NCBI RefSeq assembly: GCF_029689945.1
Contig: NZ_CP121451.1
Span: 1,736,001 to 1,800,000, forward strand
Direction: 5' to 3'
DNA: 64,000 bases
Origin: Paenibacillus amylolyticus
GTDB taxonomy: Bacteria; Bacillota; Bacilli; Paenibacillales; Paenibacillaceae
Positions 9,593 through 16,679 of this stretch are shown here, piece by piece. The notes beneath the pieces are model-generated. The model searched no databases. It saw only the letters and a list, made by a program, of their open reading frames with translations, and was not told where the DNA came from. How positions within the stretch are numbered: the first letter of the stretch is position 1; the number at the start of each line of letters is the position of its first letter. A program made the translations under genes and the position numbers.

Positions 9593-9967
9593 ATGCAGGT
9601 GCAGGATGTAAATACGATTGTGGATTTGAAGGTTCAACTGGCACGGATCGAGGAAGCATTGAAACCGCTGGCGGCTTTGGCTCCGGGCTTGGCAGAGGTT
9701 CGGGAGATTTCAAAAGAAGCCCTACAGGCGGCCCAGCAAATGACTCTTCGGATTATTGAGCTTGAAGCTGAATTGAAGAAGACAACCGATGTTGCTCATG
9801 ACGCTAAGCGTAATGCAGCAGATGCATTGTCAAGATTAGACAAACATGACGCTGATCAAATATGGCTTAAACGTACTGTGTACGGAGCAGCATTAACTGG
9901 AATAACTGGACTTCTCATTGCGGCTGTATGGGCCGGAATCAAATTAGGGGAATGTAATTGTGAATAA
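9593..9967 (+). CDS. xhlA: XhlA-like lysis-associated membrane protein
   Basis: The product has about 124 residues: a long charged coiled coil (residues about 10-90) followed by one C-terminal transmembrane helix (TVYGAALTGITGLLIAAVWAGI). This layout matches the haemolysin XhlA family of PBSX-type lysis cassettes, where XhlA works with holin and amidase. ATG 9593 is preferred because AGGAGGTG lies 9 bases upstream; an in-frame ATG at 9563 would add 10 residues. It overlaps the holin start by 8 bp. Family call from architecture and position. Confidence 0.65.
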   Translation: MQVQDVNTIVDLKVQLARIEEALKPLAALAPGLAEVREISKEALQAAQQMTLRIIELEAELKKTTDVAHDAKRNAADALSRLDKHDADQIWLKRTVYGAALTGITGLLIAAVWAGIKLGECNCE

Positions 9968-10175
9968 GAAATGGTGGCAAGCTGCAGGTGTTAGAGCTAT
10001 TAAAACAGGGGCTCAGGTGGCAATTGGTGTTATCGGAGCAACTACTTTATATTCTGAGGTCGATTGGCGTGTAGTGGGCGGGACAGTCGTATTATCCGTA
10101 ATCACAAGTCTGCTTACAAGTCTTGCAGGCTTGCCAGAAGTAAGCAAAGGAGCTGGTGCAGATGGCGAAGTTTAA
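9960..10175 (+). CDS. Phage holin (r1t-like)
   Basis: The 71-residue protein has two hydrophobic segments (TGAQVAIGVIGATTLY and VVGGTVVLSVITSLLTSLAG) with a short turn containing DW. This resembles the phi r1t-type holin family, which forms the membrane lesion that releases the endolysin. GTG 9960 is the start and overlaps the XhlA-like gene; the end overlaps the amidase gene. The cassette order XhlA-holin-amidase is the usual one. Confidence 0.8.
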   Translation: MNKKWWQAAGVRAIKTGAQVAIGVIGATTLYSEVDWRVVGGTVVLSVITSLLTSLAGLPEVSKGAGADGEV

Positions 10176-10896
10176 GGTATTAATCGATCCAGGTCACGGG
10201 GGCAAGGATCCGGGAGCGGTAGACAACGGACTTCTTGAAAAGGATATCGCGCTGAAGGTTTCGCTTGGCATCAAGGCGCGGCTGGAGGCAGCCTACGAAG
10301 ACGTGCAGGTATTGTTGTCGAGATCCACAGATGTATTCCTGGAGCTGAAGGAGCGGACGAACAAGGCGAACGCTGCCGGTGCTGACATCCTGGTATCCAT
10401 TCACTGTAACGCAGGTGGTGGTAAGGGCGGCTTCGAGACGTTCAGATACACATCTGCATCCCAGAATAGCATTAAGCTGCAGGAGGCTTTGCACAAGGCT
10501 ATCATGAGCAAGTTGGGCGGAATTGATCGTGGCCAGAAGGCGAAGAACCTGCACATGGTCCGCGAATCCAAAATGCCGGCAGTATTGACTGAAAACCTCT
10601 TTGTCGATGTGGCAGCTGATGCGGATCGGTTGAAACAATCTAGTGTGATAGATGCAATTATTGATGGTCATGTCCAAGGTATTGCTACCTATCTGGGGCT
10701 GGCCAAAACGAAGGAGGACAAGCCAGTGGCGCAAGAACGAGATATCAACGTACCTAGTAGTTGGGCTAAAGAAACGTGGGAGGCTTTAACTAAGAAAGGT
10801 TTCTTTGATGGTACGAGACCTGGCGCGCCGATCACGCGCGAAGAAATGGCTATTGTAGTTGAACGGGTTTTGAAGCATGTTGATCAAAATGGGTAA
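10162..10896 (+). CDS. N-acetylmuramoyl-L-alanine amidase (endolysin)
   Basis: An Amidase_3 protein of 244 residues that cleaves the amide bond between MurNAc and the stem peptide. Zinc ligands and catalytic residues are visible: His12 in IDPGHGG, Glu26 in LLEKD, His81 in VSIHCN and the Glu of LTENLF. The C-terminal 45 residues (PSSWAKETWEALTKKGFFDG, ITREEMAIVVERVL) look like one SLH-type repeat and probably bind the wall polymer. ATG 10162 is chosen over GTG 10156 because AAGGAG precedes it. It is the last gene before a strong terminator. Confidence 0.9.
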   Translation: MAKFKVLIDPGHGGKDPGAVDNGLLEKDIALKVSLGIKARLEAAYEDVQVLLSRSTDVFLELKERTNKANAAGADILVSIHCNAGGGKGGFETFRYTSASQNSIKLQEALHKAIMSKLGGIDRGQKAKNLHMVRESKMPAVLTENLFVDVAADADRLKQSSVIDAIIDGHVQGIATYLGLAKTKEDKPVAQERDINVPSSWAKETWEALTKKGFFDGTRPGAPITREEMAIVVERVLKHVDQNG

Positions 10897-10933
10897 TGGT
10901 GGTATTATACTTTCAAATCCAAAAGCATTGGTG

Positions 10934-10976
10934 AAAAGGGCTCCACTGGCATAACGCTGGTGGAGCCCTTTTTTTC
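10934..10976 (+). terminator. Intrinsic terminator after the lysis cassette
   Basis: AAGGGCTCCAC pairs with GTGGAGCCCTT around a short loop and is followed by a run of seven T. It closes the late operon. Confidence 0.9.
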
Positions 10977-10987
10977 GATTATCGTCT

Positions 10988-11075
10988 CGAAAACCATCCG
11001 AAAACCATCCGAAAACCATCCGAAAACCATCCGAAAACCATCCGAAAACCATCCGAAAACCATCCGAAAACCATC
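10988..11075 (+). repeat. Eight perfect tandem copies of an 11-bp unit
   Basis: The unit CGAAAACCATC is repeated eight times without a mismatch (88 bp). It lies just behind the lysis terminator and before the AT-rich cassette, in non-coding DNA. Eleven base pairs is close to one helical turn, so all copies face the same side of the DNA. No gene or origin is apparent next to it. Confidence 0.95.
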
Positions 11076-11186
11076 CTGCGCTCCTGCCCAATGACAACTC
11101 CATTAACCGATTCACGTACTAAAATAAATCATATATTGGAAGGAGGAGAATACATATCTATAACGAATGATAACAATTAGAATTTA

Positions 11187-11214
11187 TTGACAAAAGTATT
11201 CCTTGAGTTAAAAT
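11187..11214 (+). promoter_or_regulatory. Sigma-A-type promoter of the three-gene cassette
   Basis: TTGACA at 11187-11192 and TAAAAT at 11209-11214, separated by 16 bp, 48 bp before the first gene. It makes the cassette independent of the phage late operon. Confidence 0.65.
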
Positions 11215-11262
11215 TAGCTTAGGTATTTACTACTACTAATTTAGCTGAAAAGGAAGAGTGTA

Positions 11263-11958
11263 ATGCAATTTTCAAGAGTAATTACAGAGATTAGATTCCA
11301 ATCTTCGTTCTTTTTTGAAGAAGCTCGAGTTAAAAACGACATCAGCAACATGCTAGCTTCGAATTTTGTACATCAAGGCTATGATGAAAACCAAAAAGCT
11401 CTGTATTTCCTAAATGGAACTCACAACAAGAAGCTTGTCGTTACTAAAGGAAACATAGTGATCGATATTGATAACCCTGAAGAACTTAGCGAAGTTGTTC
11501 TAATGGGCGATCACTACATACAAAAAATACTAAATAAACTGCAAGTACAACAAACAGAGAGAATTGGTGTAAGATCTCACATTATTTCCGATGAGATTGA
11601 AGGCGTAGAAAGAGTGAGTTCTAAAATCGCAGAACATTTTTTTAACCGAGATTTAGTGCAGTTTCTACGTAATCATAAAACTGACGAGCCTTTTATTCCT
11701 ACGTTAAGTTTTAACGCGAAACTGAACCATGAAATTTACATGACAACAAATGTTGGAGCTCATCAAGAAGCATCCGGAGTAGCCGACAGCCAAGGAAACG
11801 TTAAAAGTATAACAATCAACAAAGCTCATCCATCCCTTGATATTGATATGTATATGGATGTCCCTAAAAAGCCAGATCAAGTTGCTGGAGCAGTTAAAGG
11901 TTTAATCAGTCATGTCGAAGATCAACAAAATAAAATTTGGTCCTTGGGAGGAACTTAG
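11263..11958 (+). CDS. Cassette gene 1: soluble protein of unknown function
   Basis: A 231-residue protein without membrane segments (MQFSRVITEIRFQSSFFFEE...). The opening TEIRFQ pattern and the closing acidic helix after SLDIDMYMDVPKKP are faintly like the TIGR04255 family of sporadically distributed proteins, but I would not assert this. ATG 11263 is preceded by GGAAGAG. The next gene begins at the very next base after its stop, so the two are coupled. Base composition is clearly more AT-rich than the tail genes, as for recently acquired cargo. Location between the lysis module and the prophage end is a usual place for morons, including anti-phage genes. Confidence 0.6.
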   Translation: MQFSRVITEIRFQSSFFFEEARVKNDISNMLASNFVHQGYDENQKALYFLNGTHNKKLVVTKGNIVIDIDNPEELSEVVLMGDHYIQKILNKLQVQQTERIGVRSHIISDEIEGVERVSSKIAEHFFNRDLVQFLRNHKTDEPFIPTLSFNAKLNHEIYMTTNVGAHQEASGVADSQGNVKSITINKAHPSLDIDMYMDVPKKPDQVAGAVKGLISHVEDQQNKIWSLGGT

Positions 11959-12462
11959 ATGTCGATTCCCTTGAATACCGAATTTATGCCAAGAAACCGA
12001 CTAGGGACTTCCAGCATAGACTTACAAGAAGTGTTGGGTGGAGATCAAGGAAAATTAGGTATAATCAACAGCGGCAATATAGACGGCACTCCAGAAGAGA
12101 TATTCACAGGATCTTTGAGAAGATCAAACTTCTCGGAATTCGTAAATCCGTTGGAGACAGCCAGTGTTGTGGTTAATAACGAACATGGATTAATGAAAGT
12201 AACAAAAGTATCGGTTGAAGACGAAATAAGGAGGGCAACTATGGCTATGAGCAAAGAACTTATCGCGTATAAATATTACTCATCTGTCGCTTGGATGTTC
12301 GCGGTAGCGCTCGCAGTTTTTGTAGTCTGTGGTATTGTTGGTGCCTTAGGTCCATTATCCACTTTTACGGGTTCATTACTCTCATTAGTTGGTTCGATTG
12401 GTGCTATCTTAAACTGGAAGGGTTGGAAAGAAAAGAATGCTGATCAATCTAAGTTTGAGTAA
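11959..12462 (+). CDS. Cassette gene 2: protein with C-terminal two-helix membrane module
   Basis: The 167-residue product has about 105 soluble residues followed by two transmembrane helices (SVAWMFAVALAVFVVCGIVG and TGSLLSLVGSIGAILNWKG) and a charged tail. GGGAGGAACTTAG precedes ATG 11959, which abuts the previous stop. Soluble sensor or adaptor plus 2TM modules occur in membrane effectors of defence systems (for example SLATT and TRADD-N-associated 2TM domains). The similarity here is only in architecture. I do not recognise the soluble part. Confidence 0.6.
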   Translation: MSIPLNTEFMPRNRLGTSSIDLQEVLGGDQGKLGIINSGNIDGTPEEIFTGSLRRSNFSEFVNPLETASVVVNNEHGLMKVTKVSVEDEIRRATMAMSKELIAYKYYSSVAWMFAVALAVFVVCGIVGALGPLSTFTGSLLSLVGSIGAILNWKGWKEKNADQSKFE

Positions 12463-12754
12463 TATTCCAACCGAACCTCAAAACGGGAATCCTTTAGTTG
12501 AGGTAACGAAAGAAGTAGTAAAACACGCCAAATTAACTAAAGGCATGTGGTTTTTGATACTTGCTAATTTAATAGGGTTAATAGCTTTTTTCACAGTTTT
12601 TTACTTACCGAAACCTCTTTCTTATATAGGCATTACTCCTTCAGATGTGCGGATTGCGTTTTTTATCTTTATCATCATGGATGTTCTAGTCGTTTTGTCA
12701 TATGTATTCGCAGAATTATTTATAAACGATAAACACGGCAGAGGTTTGAAATAA
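12437..12754 (+). CDS. Cassette gene 3: small two-helix membrane protein
   Basis: A 105-residue protein with two long hydrophobic helices (GMWFLILANLIGLIAFFTVF and IAFFIFIIMDVLVVLSYVFA). Its start overlaps the end of gene 2 by 26 bp, implying translational coupling. No family recognised. With gene 2 it could form a membrane complex driven by the soluble first gene product. Confidence 0.6.
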   Translation: MLINLSLSNIPTEPQNGNPLVEVTKEVVKHAKLTKGMWFLILANLIGLIAFFTVFYLPKPLSYIGITPSDVRIAFFIFIIMDVLVVLSYVFAELFINDKHGRGLK

Positions 12755-12822
12755 TACTATTTATTGCGAATATAATACTGTTCACGTGGATATGATTGAG
12801 GTATCCCACTCCTTAGTTACTC

Positions 12823-12856
12823 GCCCTGTCAGATGATTTCTGGCAGGGCTTTTTTT
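12823..12856. terminator. Bidirectional terminator between convergent genes
   Basis: GCCCTGTCAG pairs with CTGGCAGGGC (one G-T pair) and is followed by seven T. It ends the three-gene cassette on the plus strand. The stop codon of the minus-strand gene abuts it, so it may serve both. Confidence 0.75.
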
Positions 12857-13109
12857 ACGCTTCAGCTTTCGGCTTACGTGGTGGCTTCTTCATCGTACGA
12901 TCGTATATGTAGGGCTTACCGTGATACTCCCAGTTGTTCTTCTGTTTCTCTCTTTTGTGTATGGCCACTTTGATTTCCAGGTTAGCTACCTCTTTCTGAA
13001 ACTTGGAAGCATACCTCTTACACCAGCCTAATCCGCTCTCCTCGCCTGAACTGAAATGCGTCCGGAGTAAGAATCCGTTTACTGTGATTTCAAACTTGTA
13101 TAGGTTCAT
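12855..13109 (-). CDS. Small basic protein of unknown function under a LexA box
   Basis: An 84-residue basic protein (MNLYKFEITVNGFLLRTHFS... ending KKPPRKPKAEA). GAAAGGAC precedes its ATG. A good promoter on the same strand (TTGTTA, 17 bp, TATGAT; 13139-13167) directly abuts a LexA-type box, so it should be induced by DNA damage. The basic C-terminus might bind nucleic acid. No family recognised. Confidence 0.6.
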   Translation of the reverse strand: MNLYKFEITVNGFLLRTHFSSGEESGLGWCKRYASKFQKEVANLEIKVAIHKREKQKNNWEYHGKPYIYDRTMKKPPRKPKAEA

Positions 13110-13138
13110 GGTGACTGTCCTTTCAATGTTTTAAATTC

Positions 13139-13167
13139 ATCATACAAGTTATTTTGCTTCTTAACAA
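13139..13167 (-). promoter_or_regulatory. Promoter of the minus-strand small gene
   Basis: Read on the minus strand: TTGTTA (13167-13162), 17-bp spacer, TATGAT (13144-13139). The upstream edge of the -35 touches the LexA box at 13167-13180. Confidence 0.6.
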
Positions 13168-13180
13168 GAACGTATGTTCT
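13167..13180. promoter_or_regulatory. LexA/DinR (SOS) box
   Basis: AGAACGTATGTTCT is a perfect GAAC-N4-GTTC palindrome as bound by Bacillus-type LexA. It sits between two divergent promoters. Confidence 0.8.
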
Positions 13181-13186
13181 TTTTTG

Positions 13187-13216
13187 TTGATAAGGGAACG
13201 TGTGATCGCATATAAT
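13187..13216 (+). promoter_or_regulatory. Promoter of the LexA-like/YolD-like operon
   Basis: TTGATA at 13187-13192 and TATAAT at 13211-13216 with an 18-bp spacer, 50 bp before the HTH gene. The LexA box ends 6 bp upstream of the -35. Confidence 0.6.
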
Positions 13217-13265
13217 AAATCCATTGTATCTGTTCCTGTTTAGCAGCTGAAGGAGGTTCGCAGCC

Positions 13266-13498
13266 ATGCAGAGATTAAGTCGCAGGGAAGAGGATGCGTT
13301 ACAGGCAATCAAAGAGTTTTTTGGGATAACAAATATCCACCGACTACCAGGGAGCTTAGCGACATGATGGGCTGGTCTTCTTCATCTACCGCACATGGAT
13401 ACCTGGATCGCTTGGAGAAAAAGGGTTATATTAAACGGTCTGAGTCAATTCCACGAGGCATTAAAATTATGAAGGAGGATGATATCTATGGCGAGTAA
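13266..13498 (+). CDS. LexA N-terminal-like winged HTH protein (one frameshift)
   Basis: ATG 13266 follows AAGGAGG. The product begins MQRLSRREEDALQAIKEFF and then stops early unless one base is restored in the G run at 13323-13325. The repaired sequence continues GDNKYPPTTRELSDMMGWSS and AHGYLDRLEKKGYIKR, a textbook LexA-type DNA-binding domain. It has about 77 residues and lacks the autoproteolysis (S24 peptidase) domain of LexA. It overlaps the YolD-like gene by 11 bp. Such headless LexA proteins accompany YolD and Y-family polymerase genes in Bacillaceae mobile DNA; they may modulate SOS promoters. Confidence 0.75.
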
Positions 13499-13823
13499 AT
13501 TAAGCGAGAATGGGATTTTTGAAGGATCGAGGCTGATCCTCCCAGAACATCGGGAAGCCTATTTGGCTCAAGAAGAGATACAACGCCGACGCGGAAAGCC
13601 CGTATTGGACGATCAGGAAATGCAGCTGATCGAGGAGGCTATCCTGGAGTCATACCAGGAATGTCGATCTGTTACGTTGACCGTGTTCAATCCATTTGAC
13701 GATGAGCATATAAGAGGAGTCGTGGCGGCGATCGATAAGCCGAACCGGAGGATCAAGCTAGTAAGGGCAGAAGAGGATTACAGCTGGATCAAGATTGAAG
13801 AGATTACTGCAGCTTCATTATGA
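13488..13823 (+). CDS. YolD-like family protein
   Basis: The 111-residue product has the YolD-like pattern: an opening GIFEGSRLILPEHREAYLAQ, an acidic helix (LDDQEMQLIEEAILESYQEC) and a closing beta part that includes VVAAIDKPNRRIKLV. YolD-like proteins are usually encoded beside UvrX/DinB-type polymerases and are SOS-induced; no polymerase gene is present here. ATG 13488 is preceded by GAAGGAGG. Cotranscribed with the HTH gene and closed by a terminator at 13829. Confidence 0.8.
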   Translation: MASKLSENGIFEGSRLILPEHREAYLAQEEIQRRRGKPVLDDQEMQLIEEAILESYQECRSVTLTVFNPFDDEHIRGVVAAIDKPNRRIKLVRAEEDYSWIKIEEITAASL

Positions 13824-13828
13824 GATTG

Positions 13829-13862
13829 AAATCCGTCAAGGTAGCTTGGCGGATTTATTTTT
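13829..13862 (+). terminator. Intrinsic terminator after the YolD-like gene
   Basis: AAATCCGTCAAG pairs with CTTGGCGGATTT, followed by a T-rich run. Confidence 0.8.
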
Positions 13863-13954
13863 GTCCTAAATCAGCCGAAAAACCACCCTATATACTACCT
13901 CGCGCCGTTGGAGATTATATAAAATATAGAATATATTCGACAATATAATATCGA

Positions 13955-13983
13955 TTCACAGGAACGTATGTTCCGTGTATTAT
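13955..13983 (+). promoter_or_regulatory. LexA-controlled promoter with no clear gene
   Basis: TTCACA (13955-13960), 17-bp spacer, TATTAT (13978-13983). The spacer is almost filled by a second perfect LexA box, GGAACGTATGTTCC (13961-13974), the ideal place for repression. Downstream there is only a 14-codon ORF without a ribosome site, then a hairpin (CCTTGGGACG 14049-14058 with CGTCCTAGG 14081-14089). Either a small RNA or a lost SOS gene would explain it. Confidence 0.6.
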
Positions 13984-14107
13984 GATAAATATATCTTTAC
14001 TACAAAGTCAACGCAAGGTTTCGTGAAGTCTGAGGATGTAAAGTTTTACCTTGGGACGTTCGACACATTGCGACACAAATCGTCCTAGGAAAAAGGTATT
14101 ATTTTCT

Positions 14108-14124
14108 TAGAACAAAATGTTCTA
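14108..14124. promoter_or_regulatory. Palindrome TAGAAC-N5-GTTCTA
   Basis: A perfect 6-bp inverted repeat around AAAAT. It resembles the two LexA boxes but has five rather than four central bases, so it may be a degenerate SOS box or an operator of the nearby HTH protein. Confidence 0.35.
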
Positions 14125-14153
14125 ATTCATCCGGGGAGTGCGGTATAACCGCC

Positions 14154-14372
14154 TCATGTACGCTTCATATCAAACTCATATAGATCTTCCCATTCGCACC
14201 CAAAAATCATCACGGCAGTATACATATCCTCAGGAAGCATTACACGGGTGTCATTACAGAAGTGGGAAATCATTCGCTGGGATCTTCCAGACCGAATAGC
14301 GTATTCGGTTTGCGTCAAACCCGCAGCAGTAATGTGTTCAAGAAGCCTACATCTCCCGCGGGAGATTTTCAC
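14154..14372 (-). CDS. Small Cro/C1-type (XRE) HTH regulator
   Basis: The 72-residue product is essentially one HTH domain: RCRLLEHITAAGLTQTEYAI, then GRSQRMISHFCNDTRVM, then EDMYTAVMIFGCEWEDLYEF. GTG at 14372 is chosen because AAAGGAG lies upstream and the protein then starts VKISRGRCRL, as is usual in this family; an in-frame ATG at 14426 would add 18 residues. Small XRE proteins of this size are common prophage regulators. It is convergent with the LexA-box region and divergent from the next small gene. Confidence 0.7.
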   Translation of the reverse strand: MKISRGRCRLLEHITAAGLTQTEYAIRSGRSQRMISHFCNDTRVMLPEDMYTAVMIFGCEWEDLYEFDMKRT

Positions 14373-14477
14373 TGTAGAGCATGTCTCCTTTAAATGAGTG
14401 AAGTCATCCGGAATTATAACATGCAAAATATTACATGGTAAACCAGATCAGGGCAACAGGAGAGGGGATAACATTGC

Positions 14478-14705
14478 ATGAGAATTGATTGGTTGGAACC
14501 AGTTATTCAGGAGAGAACAGAAACAATAAGCGAATCTATCTTGGACGACAGCGAGAGTTATTCAAGTATAATGACGCTGCTCAAATCAAAACAAGCTCAT
14601 CTTTCCAGTGAATTTTTACTTGAACTTGAGACTTTAATTATTAATCATACTCGTGACGTAGTGTATCTTTCTTATAAATCCGGGGTAGATGAGGCCTTAT
14701 TCTAA
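14478..14705 (+). CDS. Small acidic protein of unknown function
   Basis: The 75-residue protein starts at ATG 14478 after GGAGAGGGG. It is helical and acidic (ESILDDSESYSSIMTLLKSK, FLLELETLIINHTRDVVYLS) and ends YKSGVDEALF. The final Y..G..EA pattern is seen in several small phage-associated Firmicute proteins, but I cannot name the family. It is followed by a strong terminator and is the last gene before the chromosomal ychF. Confidence 0.55.
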   Translation: MRIDWLEPVIQERTETISESILDDSESYSSIMTLLKSKQAHLSSEFLLELETLIINHTRDVVYLSYKSGVDEALF

Positions 14706-14717
14706 TAGTTGGACAAG

Positions 14718-14749
14718 AAAATGCACTCTATAAAAGAGTGCATTTTTTA
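14718..14749 (+). terminator. Intrinsic terminator before ychF
   Basis: AAATGCACTCT, five-base loop, AGAGTGCATTT, then T run. It separates the prophage-side genes from the chromosomal block. Confidence 0.9.
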
Positions 14750-14810
14750 TTTGCGTAATGTATTGTAGTATAGTCTTATTAAGAAAAAAACATAAGGGGT
14801 TGTTATATAA

Positions 14811-15911
14811 ATGTCTCTCTCTGTTGGGATCGTGGGTTTGCCGAACGTTGGTAAATCTACATTGTTTAATGCAATTACACAAGCAGGTGCCGAATCGGCA
14901 AACTATCCGTTCTGTACGATTGACCCTAACGTGGGGATCGTTGAAGTACCCGATGAGCGTTTGGACAAATTGACAGAACTCGTTGTACCTAAGAAAACAG
15001 TACCAACCGCGTTTGAGTTTGTAGATATCGCTGGTTTGGTTCGCGGTGCGAGCAAAGGCGAAGGTCTGGGCAACAAGTTCCTTGCCCACATCCGTGAAGT
15101 GGATGCAATTGTACACGTGGTACGTTGCTTTGTAGATGAGAACATCACACACGTCGATGGCAAAATTGACCCGGTAAGTGATATCCAGACGATCAATCTG
15201 GAGCTGATCTTGGCCGATATCGAGAGTGTTGAGAAGAAAATCGAACGCTCCAAGAAAAACATGAAGGGCGGCAACAAGTCTGCCTCTCAGGAAGTGGAAG
15301 TGTTGGAGAAAGTGAAGGCTGTTCTGTACGAAGACAAGCCGGCACGCAGCATGGAGCTTACAGATGACGAGCGTCTGATCATTCGTGATCTGCACTTGCT
15401 TACCCTGAAGCCTGTTCTGTACGCAGCGAATGTAGCCGAGGACGAAATCGGCGACGTGGCAAACAATGCTTACGTGCAAAAAGTAAGAGAATTCGCAGCT
15501 GCTGAAAATGCAGAAGTGGTGCCGATTAGCGCGAAGGTTGAAGAAGAGATCTCCGAGCTGGAAGGCGAAGATAAACAAATGTTCCTGGAAGAACTCGGTA
15601 TTGAGGATTCCGGTCTGAACCTGTTAATTAAAGCAGCTTACAAATTGCTCGGTCTGTACACATACTTCACAGCTGGTGTGCAGGAAGTTCGCGCGTGGAC
15701 GATCCGTAAAGGAACCAAAGCGCCTGGCGCAGCGGGTGTTATCCACACAGACTTCGAACGCGGATTCATCCGTGCTGAGGTAGTTTCTTATGACGATCTG
15801 GTTGCAGCAGGTTCCATGAACGGTGCCAAAGAGCGCGGTCAACTGCGTCTGGAAGGTAAAGAATACGTAGTGAATGACGGCGACGTTATGCACTTCCGTT
15901 TCAACGTTTAA
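14811..15911 (+). CDS. ychF: Redox-regulated ATPase YchF (Obg-family, ribosome-associated)
   Basis: A 366-residue P-loop protein of the Obg/YchF group. Walker A GLPNVGKST is at residues 9-17, and switch II DIAGLVRGASKGEGLGNKFL follows. The G4 position is NVAE rather than NKxD, the known reason YchF prefers ATP. A C-terminal TGS-like domain starts near YTYFTAGVQEVRAW. The length is standard. It binds ribosomes and has been linked to oxidative stress. Transcribed alone: terminators lie on both sides. Confidence 0.95.
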   Translation: MSLSVGIVGLPNVGKSTLFNAITQAGAESANYPFCTIDPNVGIVEVPDERLDKLTELVVPKKTVPTAFEFVDIAGLVRGASKGEGLGNKFLAHIREVDAIVHVVRCFVDENITHVDGKIDPVSDIQTINLELILADIESVEKKIERSKKNMKGGNKSASQEVEVLEKVKAVLYEDKPARSMELTDDERLIIRDLHLLTLKPVLYAANVAEDEIGDVANNAYVQKVREFAAAENAEVVPISAKVEEEISELEGEDKQMFLEELGIEDSGLNLLIKAAYKLLGLYTYFTAGVQEVRAWTIRKGTKAPGAAGVIHTDFERGFIRAEVVSYDDLVAAGSMNGAKERGQLRLEGKEYVVNDGDVMHFRFNV

Positions 15912-15947
15912 AATCATATTTAATCTACAAATAGATATAATGTTAAC

Positions 15948-15992
15948 CAAAAGTCCTGTCGTCTTCCCGTGAAGACTGCGGGGCTTTTGTTA
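15948..15992 (+). terminator. Intrinsic terminator after ychF
   Basis: AAAAGTCCTGTCGTCTTC pairs with GAAGACTGCGGGGCTTTT, with three G-T pairs and one mismatch, followed by TTGTTATATT. Confidence 0.65.
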
Positions 15993-16082
15993 TATTCTGA
16001 TCGTTCCGCATACTGTAATTTTGCTGGATTGTTTGCCAGCGGTGGATATAATAAAAATGAGGAAGCAGAAGGAGGCGGAGTG

Positions 16083-16679
16083 ATGGAGAATCAGAATACA
16101 GTTCGATACGACCGATCGCTTGTAGAAGCTGCGCAATTGCCGCAAGAGACACAGGACCTGTTACTTCTGTCCGGATTACCTCAGTTCCATATGAATCAGG
16201 AAGCTCTCCTGGGCATTCATTTTGAAGCAAAGATGGATCAGGGTCTCATTCACACGAAAGATGGACGTAAAACAATGTTTCCTATTGGTTACGAATGGGA
16301 TGAAACCACCGCCTTGTTGGGTCTTGAAGCGCATACGGGGTCGCTCTACACGCTGAATGTTCATACCGGTGAATATGGTGTAATAAACTCCAGTTTAAGC
16401 TTGTTTCTGACATTCCTGCAAAGGTATGCTGTATTCGTCAACGAATATTCCCGGTCATATGAGCCGAGTGTGATGACGCTGGAGCAAGCCCAAGCCAAGT
16501 TGGCTGCTTTTCGGCGAGGTGAAGTTACACCTCCTGCGCAGAAAAATTCACCACAAGCGAGGAAGCAAGCACTCAAGCAGCTGCGGTTGTTTTATACGGA
16601 TAGTGATCCGGTGAGTGTTGCAAAAGAGGATTCGCGGTGGAGTGTTGTGCTTGAACAGTTGGAGGACGAGATATTATAG
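16083..16679 (+). CDS. SUKH-4-like (immunity-type) protein
   Basis: The 198-residue protein is soluble. The section LPQETQDLLLLSGLPQFHMN and a later AHTGSLYTLNVHTGEYGVIN with SSLSLFLTFLQRYAVF follow the plan of the SUKH-4 immunity family: an N-terminal GLP turn, a strand pair reporting the residue count, then helices. SUKH proteins neutralise contact-dependent or polymorphic toxins, yet no toxin gene is adjacent; lone SUKH-4 genes are common in Bacillales. ATG 16083 follows AAGGAGG; a TATAAT lies at 16047. Family call is moderate. Confidence 0.5.
   Translation: MENQNTVRYDRSLVEAAQLPQETQDLLLLSGLPQFHMNQEALLGIHFEAKMDQGLIHTKDGRKTMFPIGYEWDETTALLGLEAHTGSLYTLNVHTGEYGVINSSLSLFLTFLQRYAVFVNEYSRSYEPSVMTLEQAQAKLAAFRRGEVTPPAQKNSPQARKQALKQLRLFYTDSDPVSVAKEDSRWSVVLEQLEDEIL

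Noticed and set aside
10988..11075. CRISPR array
   Set aside because: Units are 11 bp and directly adjoining, with no spacers.
10786..11115. Minus-strand frame encoding a repeated FGWFSDGFRMV peptide
   Set aside because: It is only the 11-bp tandem repeat read as codons, crosses the terminator and runs into the amidase gene; no ribosome site supports it.
14700..14810. Prophage attachment site before ychF
   Set aside because: The right end of the prophage probably lies nearby, but the left end is outside the window, so a direct repeat cannot be identified.
14697..15578. Long minus-strand frame opposite ychF, and similar ones opposite upp, prfA and atpA
   Set aside because: Shadows of strongly biased codon use on the coding strand; no ribosome sites or protein-like composition.
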